This document shows positions 57,810 through 64,000 of a DNA stretch of 64,000 nucleotides, piece after piece. The position numbers were made by a program, and so were the translations under genes. The stretch spans positions 1-64,000 of the forward strand of contig NZ_AP014627.1 of the NCBI RefSeq assembly GCF_001547895.1. The letters run 5' to 3'. Under the pieces are notes generated by a model. It was given only the letters and a program-made list of their open reading frames with translations, did not search any database and was not told the DNA's origin. Within the stretch, counting starts at the first letter, position 1; each line of letters starts with the position of its first letter. Origin of the DNA: Pseudomonas sp. Os17 (GTDB taxonomy: Bacteria > Pseudomonadota > Gammaproteobacteria > Pseudomonadales > Pseudomonadaceae).

Positions 57810-58544
57810 ATGAGTGACAAGGATAAACAGCCGTTGGCTGCGTCGGCTCCCGCACCCACCGAGGTTGCCGAAACCGCCGATGCAGCGCTGCAGCATATCG
57901 TTGACGGCTTTTTGCATTTTCATCATGAAGTCTTCCCGCAGCAGGAAGAGTTGTTCAAGAAACTGGCCACGGCCCAGCGGCCACGGGCGATGTTCATTGC
58001 CTGTGCCGATTCGCGCATCGTTCCCGAACTCATCACCCAAAGCTCCCCGGGCGACCTGTTCGTGACCCGCAACGTGGGTAACGTGGTGCCGCCTTACGGG
58101 CAGATGAACGGTGGTGTGTCCACGGCGATCGAGTACGCGGTGCTGGCCCTGGGGGTGCATCACATCATCGTCTGCGGGCATTCGGACTGCGGCGCCATGC
58201 GTGCGGTGCTCAATCCCCAGAGCCTGGAGAAGATGCCCACGGTCAAGGCCTGGCTGCGCCATGCCGAAGTGGCGCGGACCATGGTCCACGAAAACTGCGA
58301 TTGCGCCGACGAGTCGTCCAGCATGCATGTGCTGACCGAAGAGAACGTCATCGCCCAGTTGCAGCACCTGCGCACCCACCCTTCCGTGGCCTCGCGCATG
58401 GCCAACGGCCAGTTGTTCATCCATGGCTGGGTCTACGACATCGAAACCAGCTCGATCAAGGCCTACGACGCGGACAAGGGTTGCTTCCTGCCGCTCGATG
58501 GCAGCCATCCGATCCCAGTGGCGACGCCCAAAGCGCGCTTCTGA
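57810..58544 (+). CDS. Beta-class carbonic anhydrase
   Basis: This 244-aa enzyme hydrates carbon dioxide reversibly. The zinc ligands and catalytic pair are clear: Cys65, Asp67 and Arg69 in CADSR, and His124 and Cys127 in GHSDCGA. An extended, Ala/Pro-rich N-terminus of about 25 residues precedes the catalytic domain. The SulP gene follows after 92 bp, and the same pair occurs at PA0102-PA0103 in PAO1. No signal peptide is obvious, so it is likely cytoplasmic. Confidence 0.95.
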   Translation: MSDKDKQPLAASAPAPTEVAETADAALQHIVDGFLHFHHEVFPQQEELFKKLATAQRPRAMFIACADSRIVPELITQSSPGDLFVTRNVGNVVPPYGQMNGGVSTAIEYAVLALGVHHIIVCGHSDCGAMRAVLNPQSLEKMPTVKAWLRHAEVARTMVHENCDCADESSSMHVLTEENVIAQLQHLRTHPSVASRMANGQLFIHGWVYDIETSSIKAYDADKGCFLPLDGSHPIPVATPKARF

Positions 58545-58636
58545 ATCCCCCTAAATCCCCCTGAGTGGTTGTAGCCAGGGCTGCCGTTTGGCAGCCCGGC
58601 TTTGCCACGCCTGAAGAAAATGTCGGGAGATGCGTC

Positions 58637-60172
58637 ATGCGTGCAGCACAGCTGAAAAATGTCCTGCCCCGGGAGCTGCTGGCTTCGGTGGTGGTGTTCC
58701 TGGTGGCCCTGCCCCTGTGCATGGGGATTGCCATCGCTTCCGGTCTGCCACCGGCCAAGGGGCTGATTACCGGGATCATCGGTGGCCTGGTGGTGGGCTG
58801 GCTGGCGGGCTCGCCGTTGCAGGTCAGCGGCCCGGCCGCCGGGCTGGCGGTGCTGGTGTTCGAACTGGTGCGCCAGCACGGCGTGGCCATGCTCGGGCCG
58901 ATCCTGCTGTTGGCCGGGTTGCTGCAATTGCTCGCCGGGCGCCTGCGTCTGGGCTGCTGGTTCAGGGTCACGGCGCCGGCGGTGGTCTACGGCATGCTGG
59001 CGGGCATCGGGGTGTTGATTGTGTTGTCCCAGGTGCATGTGATGTTCGATGCCGCGCCCCTGGCTTCGGGGCTGGACAACCTCCTCGGCTTGCCCCGGAC
59101 CCTGGCCCAGGCCTTGCCGAGCCTGGGCTGGCAGGCCGGCCTGCTGGGGCTGTCGACCATGGCGCTGATGTGGGGCTGGGACCGGTGGCGGCCCCGGGCA
59201 CTGCGGTTCATTCCCGGTGCCTTGTTGGGGGTGGGACTGACGACCCTGGCCAGCCTGCTCCTGGCCCTGGAAGTGAAGCGGGTCGAGGTGCCTGCCAACC
59301 TGGCCGAGGCCATCGACTGGCTGCGCCCTGCCGACCTGCTCGATCTGGCGGACCCGACCCTGCTGGTGGCGGCCTTCGCCGTGGCCTTCATCGCCAGTGC
59401 CGAAACCCTGCTCTCGGCGGCGGCCGTGGATCGCATGCACAGCGGGGTGCGTTCGGATTTCGACCGGGAACTCTCGGCCCAGGGCGTGGGCAACATGCTC
59501 TGCGGCCTGCTGGGCGCCCTGCCGATGACCGGGGTCATCGTGCGCAGCTCGGCCAACGTCCAGGCCGGGGCCCAGACCCGTTTCTCGACGGTGTTCCATG
59601 GTCTGTGGCTGCTGGCTTTCGTGTTGCTGCTGTCCAGTGTGCTGCAGAGCATTCCGGTGGCGAGCCTGGCCGGGGTGCTGGTCTATACCGGCTGCAAGCT
59701 GGTGGACCTGAAGGCCTTTCGCGGCCTGGGGCGTTACGGGCGCATGCCGATGTTCACCTACGCGCTGACGGCCCTGGCGATTGTCTTCAGTGATCTGCTG
59801 ACCGGGGTGCTGATCGGCTTTGCCCTGACTCTGGCCAAGCTGGCGTTCAAGGCTGCGCGCCTGAAGATCAGCCTGATCGGGCTGGAGCGCGAGGGCGAGC
59901 TGGAGTTGCGCCTGGTGGGCGCGGCGACCTTTCTCAAAGTCCCGGCCCTGACGCGGGTGCTGGCGACGATTGCACCGGGCAGCACCGTGCATGTGCCGCT
60001 CAATCACCTGAGCTATATCGATCACGCCTGTCTGGAGTTGCTGGAGGAATGGGCACGGGCCAACAGCGCCAGGGGCTCGAAGTTGTTGATCGAGGCGCGG
60101 GGTTTGCGGCGGCGTCTGGAGGGGCGGCTGAGCCCGGCCGGTGTCGTGGGCGCGGTGCCGGTACGCAGTTGA
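58637..60172 (+). CDS. SulP-family transporter paired with carbonic anhydrase
   Basis: This 511-aa membrane protein has the SulP start LPRELLASVVVFLVALPLCMGIAIASGLPPAKGL (about 10, in pieces), about 10-12 hydrophobic helices, the SAETLLSAAAVDRMH block near 255, and a C-terminal STAS domain. Pairing with a beta-carbonic anhydrase suggests bicarbonate transport, as in BicA-like systems; sulfate is an alternative. ATG 58637 has GGGAGA 6 bp before it and is preferred over the upstream frame at 58565. Confidence 0.9.
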   Translation: MRAAQLKNVLPRELLASVVVFLVALPLCMGIAIASGLPPAKGLITGIIGGLVVGWLAGSPLQVSGPAAGLAVLVFELVRQHGVAMLGPILLLAGLLQLLAGRLRLGCWFRVTAPAVVYGMLAGIGVLIVLSQVHVMFDAAPLASGLDNLLGLPRTLAQALPSLGWQAGLLGLSTMALMWGWDRWRPRALRFIPGALLGVGLTTLASLLLALEVKRVEVPANLAEAIDWLRPADLLDLADPTLLVAAFAVAFIASAETLLSAAAVDRMHSGVRSDFDRELSAQGVGNMLCGLLGALPMTGVIVRSSANVQAGAQTRFSTVFHGLWLLAFVLLLSSVLQSIPVASLAGVLVYTGCKLVDLKAFRGLGRYGRMPMFTYALTALAIVFSDLLTGVLIGFALTLAKLAFKAARLKISLIGLEREGELELRLVGAATFLKVPALTRVLATIAPGSTVHVPLNHLSYIDHACLELLEEWARANSARGSKLLIEARGLRRRLEGRLSPAGVVGAVPVRS

Positions 60173-60189
60173 GTCGGCGAGGAGGTTGG

Positions 60190-60230
60190 CCCCTTCGCCA
60201 CAAGGCTCGGAGCGAGCCTTGCTGGCGAGG
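60190..60230. repeat. Inverted repeat after SulP gene
   Basis: AAGGCTCG GAG CGAGCCTT hairpin (60202-60220) nested in TCGCCAC...TGGCGA flanks, convergent between the SulP gene and the hypothetical gene on the other strand. No T-run follows, so a terminator is uncertain. Confidence 0.65.
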
Positions 60231-60237
60231 AGTGGGG

Positions 60238-60888
60238 TCAGGCGGCGGGCTGGTCCAGTTCCAGTTCCACGCCCAGCTGGCGCGACAGGCAGGGCCAGCG
60301 CTTCCAGGCGGCCTCGGTGTCCGGGCTGTTGAGTGTGTCGCGGTAGGCTTCCACCGATTCCAGGGCGAAGCTCTCTTCGTTGAGCATGGCGTCGACGGCG
60401 TGGTGCACCGCTTCATCCAGCTGGTTGGCGAAGGTTTCGCCGATCAGTTGGTGGGCGATGAGGTTGGCGACCGTCATGTCCAGGGGGATCAGCGGACGGC
60501 CGAAATGCTTGATGTACAGGTCGTTGACTTCCTCCACCAGGCGCAGGGCCAGGTAGGCTTCGTCCAGCAGGCTGTCGAGGCCGACGTGGCCATCCAAGAT
60601 GGCCGGCGGCTGGAGGAAGAATTGCTCGGCGATCTTCAGTACCGGCTTGATCTGCGACTCGATGCCGGCTTCGCGGGCCACCGCGTTGGCGGCGTCCAGC
60701 AGGTCCGGAACCTGGTCGATGTAGGCGCTGACGAAACGGGTCAGGACGCCCTTGGCGTCGACTTCGGGCAGCTGGATGGAGGGGTGCAGGTGAGGCAGTT
60801 GCGTTTCCAGCTGACGGGTCAGAAGGCCCGTGCTGGCTTCGTGTTGCTGGGCCAGCTGGATCTGCTCGCGCAATGCGACGGTGTTCAT
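60238..60888 (-). CDS. Conserved hypothetical protein (PA0104-like)
   Basis: This 216-aa soluble, mostly helical protein, start ATG 60888, has no obvious signal or membrane segment. Distinctive stretches are PDLLDAANAVAREAGIES near 60 and HFGRPLIPLDMTVANLIAHQLIGETF near 128 (in pieces). The place between a SulP gene and coxB matches the hypothetical PA0104 in PAO1. Function unknown. Confidence 0.8.
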   Translation of the reverse strand: MNTVALREQIQLAQQHEASTGLLTRQLETQLPHLHPSIQLPEVDAKGVLTRFVSAYIDQVPDLLDAANAVAREAGIESQIKPVLKIAEQFFLQPPAILDGHVGLDSLLDEAYLALRLVEEVNDLYIKHFGRPLIPLDMTVANLIAHQLIGETFANQLDEAVHHAVDAMLNEESFALESVEAYRDTLNSPDTEAAWKRWPCLSRQLGVELELDQPAA

Positions 60889-61258
60889 GAAAACTCCAGG
60901 GACAAGGACATGAATAGGGAGCACATAAGTTAGCGTGCTTACAAAAGCGGTTAAGACGCATTTGTCATAATTATTTCATGCTTAGTCATCGCGGTTATAT
61001 CGTGGTGTGCGCCCCTGCTCCCGACCCCTTTCGCGCCGTGGCCTGCAAAGGCCTTTTCCGGTGTTTCAGGTGATTTTCGCCAGCGCGTTGCGAGGTGAGA
61101 GTCGCTGTCTATACTCGCCAAGGAATGAAGTTAGCTGATGACGCTCGACTGCAAACGCAGCGAGGCCCCGGCCGGTTTAAGTTCGTAGTCTAGGCAGCCG
61201 CTCCCTTGCCGCAGGTGTTGAGCCTCCGGGATAACAAGAACGATAAGGGGAACCCGCA
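60889..61258. other. coxB upstream region
   Basis: About 370 bp separate the divergent hypothetical gene and coxB. It holds no gene that I can support. The promoter of the cox operon must lie here; I can see a 13-bp stretch of ATAATTATTTCAT near 60967 and an AAAGGCCTTT palindrome near 61047, but no box I can name. Confidence 0.55.
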
Positions 61259-62386
61259 ATGATGCGACATCCACATGTCTGGATGGGCCTCCTGTTGTGG
61301 TCGGTATTCAGCCAGGCGCAAGCCGCCTGGACGGTGAATATGACGCCTGGGGCGACCGAGATAAGCCACGCGGTATTCGACCTGCACATGACCATCTTCT
61401 GGATCTGTGTGGTGATCGGGCTGATCGTCTTCGGCGCGATGTTCTGGTCGATGATCGTGCACCGTCGCTCCACCGGCCAGGTCCCGGCCCGCTTCCACGA
61501 AAGCACCACGGTGGAAATCCTCTGGACCATCATTCCCTTCCTGATCCTGGTGGCCATGGCCGTGCCTGCCACGGCAACGCTGATCAAGATGTACGACACC
61601 AGCGAGCCGGACGTGGACATCCAGATCACCGGCTACCAGTGGAAGTGGCACTACAAGTACCTGGGCCAGGATGTGGAGTTCTTCAGCAACCTGGCCACTC
61701 CCGCCGAGCAGATCCACAACAAGACCGCCAAGGGCGAGCACTACCTGTTGGAAGTCGACCAGCCGCTGGTGCTGCCGGTGGGGGCCAAGGTGCGCTTCCT
61801 GGTGACCGCCGCCGATGTCATTCACTCCTGGTGGGTGCCGGCCTTCGCGGTCAAGCGTGACGCCATCCCCGGCTTCGTCAACGAGGCCTGGACCCGGGTC
61901 GACAAGCCCGGCATCTACCGCGGCCAGTGCGCCGAGCTGTGCGGCAAGGACCACGGCTTCATGCCGATCGTGGTCGAGGTCAAGAGTCAGGCCGACTACG
62001 ACACCTGGCTCGGCGAACGCAAGGCCGAGGCGGCCAAGCTCAAGGAGCTGACCAGCAAGGAATGGACCCTGGACGAGCTGGTGGCCCGTGGCGACAAGGT
62101 CTACCACACCACCTGCGTCGCCTGTCACCAGGCCGAGGGCCAGGGCCTGCCACCGATGTTCCCGGCGCTCAAGGGCTCGAAGATCGCCACCGGTCCCAAG
62201 GAGGCTCACCTGAGCCTGGTGTTCCACGGCAAGCCGGGCACCGCCATGGCGGCGTTCGGCAAGCAGCTCTCGGAAGTCGACATCGCCGCCGTGGTCACCT
62301 ACGAACGCAACGCCTGGGGCAACAACAAGGGCGACATGGTGACGCCCAAGGATGTCCTGGCGCTGAAACAGGCGGAAAGCAAATGA
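61259..62386 (+). CDS. coxB: Cytochrome c oxidase subunit II with C-terminal heme domain
   Basis: CoxB takes electrons from cytochrome c through the CuA centre in an aa3-type oxidase. The 375-aa product has a signal peptide, two membrane helices (about 38-60, 78-100), the CuA motif CAELCGKDHGFM near 224 with Cys224, Cys228, and further His/Met, and a fused cytochrome c domain with Cys286-Cys289-His290 (CVACH). The caa3-like fusion means it can take electrons from small cytochromes or pass them internally. Its stop overlaps the next ATG. Confidence 0.97.
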   Translation: MMRHPHVWMGLLLWSVFSQAQAAWTVNMTPGATEISHAVFDLHMTIFWICVVIGLIVFGAMFWSMIVHRRSTGQVPARFHESTTVEILWTIIPFLILVAMAVPATATLIKMYDTSEPDVDIQITGYQWKWHYKYLGQDVEFFSNLATPAEQIHNKTAKGEHYLLEVDQPLVLPVGAKVRFLVTAADVIHSWWVPAFAVKRDAIPGFVNEAWTRVDKPGIYRGQCAELCGKDHGFMPIVVEVKSQADYDTWLGERKAEAAKLKELTSKEWTLDELVARGDKVYHTTCVACHQAEGQGLPPMFPALKGSKIATGPKEAHLSLVFHGKPGTAMAAFGKQLSEVDIAAVVTYERNAWGNNKGDMVTPKDVLALKQAESK

Positions 62387-62472
62387 GCCGGTTCATCGAG
62401 TATTTGCGCAAGCGGTCGCGGCACGTCGCTGCCGATCATCCCGTCCATTCGCTCGCAGGAGACAGGACATGA
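62383..62472 (+). CDS. 29-aa micro-ORF coupled to coxB and coxA
   Basis: ATG 62383 overlaps the coxB stop as ATGA, and the stop overlaps the coxA ATG (62469) as ATGA. The 29-residue peptide starts MSRFIEYLRKRSRH and is strongly basic (about nine Arg/Lys/His in the first 20), with no membrane helix. Double stop/start overlap suggests translational relay between coxB and coxA. It may be a real small protein or a coupling device only. No ribosome-binding site of its own is needed in this layout. Confidence 0.5.
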   Translation: MSRFIEYLRKRSRHVAADHPVHSLAGDRT

Positions 62473-64000
62473 GTGCTGTGATCGATGACCACGGCCACGC
62501 CGGCCATGATGACCACGCCCATGGTCCCGCCAAGGGTCTGATGCGCTGGGTTCTGACCACCAACCACAAGGACATCGGCACCCTGTACCTGTGGTTCAGC
62601 TTCTGCATGTTCCTCCTCGGCGGCTCGTTCGCCATGGTGATCCGCGCCGAACTGTTCCAGCCCGGGCTGCAGATCGTCGAGCCGGCGTTCTTCAACCAGA
62701 TGACCACCATGCACGGCCTGGTGATGGTCTTCGGTGCGGTGATGCCGGCCTTCGTCGGCCTGGCCAACTGGATGATCCCGCTGATGATCGGTGCCCCGGA
62801 CATGGCCCTGCCGCGGATGAACAACTTCAGCTTCTGGTTGTTGCCGGCGGCCTTCCTGCTGCTGGTCTCGACCCTGTTCATGCCCGGTGGCGGGCCGAAC
62901 TTCGGCTGGACCTTCTACGCCCCGCTGTCCACCACCTACGCCCCGGAAAGCGTGACCTTCTTCATCTTCGCCATTCACCTGATGGGCATCAGCTCGATCA
63001 TGGGGGCGATCAACGTGATCGCCACCATCCTCAACCTGCGTGCCCCGGGCATGACCCTGATGAAGATGCCGCTGTTCGTCTGGACCTGGCTGATCACCGC
63101 CTTCCTGCTGATTGCGGTGATGCCGGTGCTGGCCGGTTGCGTGACCATGATGCTGATGGACATCCACTTCGGCACCAGCTTCTTCAGTGCCGCCGGCGGC
63201 GGCGACCCGGTCTTGTTCCAGCACGTGTTCTGGTTCTTCGGCCACCCCGAGGTGTACATCATGATCCTGCCGGCCTTCGGCGCGGTCAGCTCGATCATCC
63301 CGACCTTCAGCCGCAAGCCGCTGTTCGGCTACACCTCGATGGTCTATGCCACCGGGGCGATCGCCTTCCTGTCGTTCATCGTCTGGGCGCACCACATGTT
63401 CGTGGTCGGCATCCCCCTGGTGGGCGAACTGTTCTTCATGTACGCCACCCTGCTGATCGCCGTGCCCACCGGGGTCAAGGTGTTCAACTGGGTGAGCACC
63501 ATGTGGCAGGGCGCGCTGACCTTCGAGACGCCGATGCTGTTCGCCGTGGCCTTCGTCATCCTGTTCACCATCGGCGGTTTTTCCGGGCTGATGCTGGCCA
63601 TCGCCCCGGCGGACTTCCAGTACCAGGACACCTACTTCGTGGTGGCGCACTTCCACTACGTGCTGGTGCCGGGAGCGATCTTCGGGATCTTCGCCTCGGC
63701 CTATTACTGGCTGCCCAAGTGGACCGGGCACATGTACGACGAAACCCTGGGCAAGCTGCACTTCTGGCTGTCCTTCGTCGGCATGAACATGGCGTTCTTC
63801 CCCATGCACTTCGTCGGGCTGGCGGGCATGCCGCGGCGGATTCCGGACTACAACCTGCAGTTCGCCGACTTCAACATGGTGTCCTCCATCGGCGCCTTCA
63901 CTTTCGGCGCCACGCAGATCTTCTTCCTGTTCATCGTCATCAAGTGCATTCGCGGTGGCAAACCGGCCCCGGCCAAGCCGTGGGAAGGCGCCGAGGGCCT
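62469..64000 (+). CDS. coxA: Cytochrome c oxidase subunit I (partial, runs off the window)
   Basis: CoxA is the catalytic subunit carrying heme a, heme a3 and CuB. The visible part is 510 codons from ATG 62469 and lacks the end. It shows the conserved oxidase motifs TTMHGLVMVFGAVMPAFVGLANW (near 79, in pieces) with the heme a His, HVFWFFGHPEVYIMILPAFG near 250 with the CuB His-Tyr pair, WAHHMFVVG near 300 (CuB His pair), and HFHYVLVPG near 397 with the heme His residues. Stop and end of the gene lie beyond 64000. The ATG overlaps the micro-ORF stop. Confidence 0.98.
   Translation, partial: MSAVIDDHGHAGHDDHAHGPAKGLMRWVLTTNHKDIGTLYLWFSFCMFLLGGSFAMVIRAELFQPGLQIVEPAFFNQMTTMHGLVMVFGAVMPAFVGLANWMIPLMIGAPDMALPRMNNFSFWLLPAAFLLLVSTLFMPGGGPNFGWTFYAPLSTTYAPESVTFFIFAIHLMGISSIMGAINVIATILNLRAPGMTLMKMPLFVWTWLITAFLLIAVMPVLAGCVTMMLMDIHFGTSFFSAAGGGDPVLFQHVFWFFGHPEVYIMILPAFGAVSSIIPTFSRKPLFGYTSMVYATGAIAFLSFIVWAHHMFVVGIPLVGELFFMYATLLIAVPTGVKVFNWVSTMWQGALTFETPMLFAVAFVILFTIGGFSGLMLAIAPADFQYQDTYFVVAHFHYVLVPGAIFGIFASAYYWLPKWTGHMYDETLGKLHFWLSFVGMNMAFFPMHFVGLAGMPRRIPDYNLQFADFNMVSSIGAFTFGATQIFFLFIVIKCIRGGKPAPAKPWEGAEG

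Noticed and set aside
62436..63809. A His/Glu/Gly-rich minus-strand frame across coxA
   Set aside because: Antisense to coxA, which shows all oxidase motifs.

Overview
The window is a stretch of a Pseudomonas chromosome beginning about 100 bp upstream of dnaA, next to the replication origin. Gene order (dnaA-dnaN-recF-gyrB, lptA/hdtS-type acyltransferase, gmhB, glyS-glyQ, tag, lpxL-type acyltransferase, PilZ, trkA, rsmB-fmt-def, dprA-tsaC, qor, hemF-aroE, SulP, betC, trpBA/trpI, prlC, PA0069-type radical SAM, carbonic anhydrase-SulP, coxB-coxA) follows the P. aeruginosa PAO1 order from memory. High GC, scattered GTAGGAGCCGGC-type palindromes and the accessory genes suggest the P. fluorescens complex, perhaps near P. 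protegens/P. chlororaphis. No tRNA, rRNA, CRISPR array, insertion sequence or prophage was recognised.

Region 1 (1-6380) holds the replication/topology genes dnaA, dnaN, recF and gyrB, ending in a strong terminator. Region 2 (6449-8777) is an accessory island of six small genes with no obvious toxin. One resembles the Imm1 immunity family, two carry DUF4265, one resembles Imm33-like immunity proteins and two are unrecognised. Region 3 (8805-13841) is a signalling locus: a reverse-strand winged-helix response regulator, a repeat-bearing spacer of about 900 bp, a secreted FecR-like protein and a CHASE2 sensor kinase.

Region 4 (13845-31967) is housekeeping: envelope lipid and LPS genes, glycyl-tRNA synthetase, DNA repair, potassium uptake control, rRNA methylation, formyl-Met handling, DNA uptake, tRNA t6A synthesis, heme and shikimate genes, and a SulP transporter. 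The LysM gene expected between def and dprA seems to be missing. Region 5 (32076-38635) holds choline-sulfate use (choX, betC and a LysR regulator), a DoxX/UbiA gene pair with a divergent LysR regulator, and a small DOPA-dioxygenase-like protein. Region 6 (38693-47968) has trpBA with its activator trpI, plus small envelope and stress proteins: CigR-like, DUF883, dodecin, two DUF1161 proteins, OsmC and two lipoproteins.

Region 7 (47996-60888) has a gamma-carbonic-anhydrase-like protein, oligopeptidase A with YheV, a TpbA-like phosphatase, a three-gene membrane gluconate-2-dehydrogenase-type operon, a radical SAM gene behind a perfect LexA-type palindrome, and a beta-carbonic anhydrase/SulP pair. 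Region 8 (61259-64000) starts the aa3-type cytochrome c oxidase operon: coxB, a 29-codon ORF overlapping both neighbours, and coxA, which runs off the window.

The most striking non-genic signal is perfect 9-bp DnaA boxes (TTATCCACA). I found fifteen by eye, all in the first 34 kb. One lies beside a tract of about 30% GC between convergent genes (13845-13920), and two form an inverted pair in the intergenic gap at 19971-20004.
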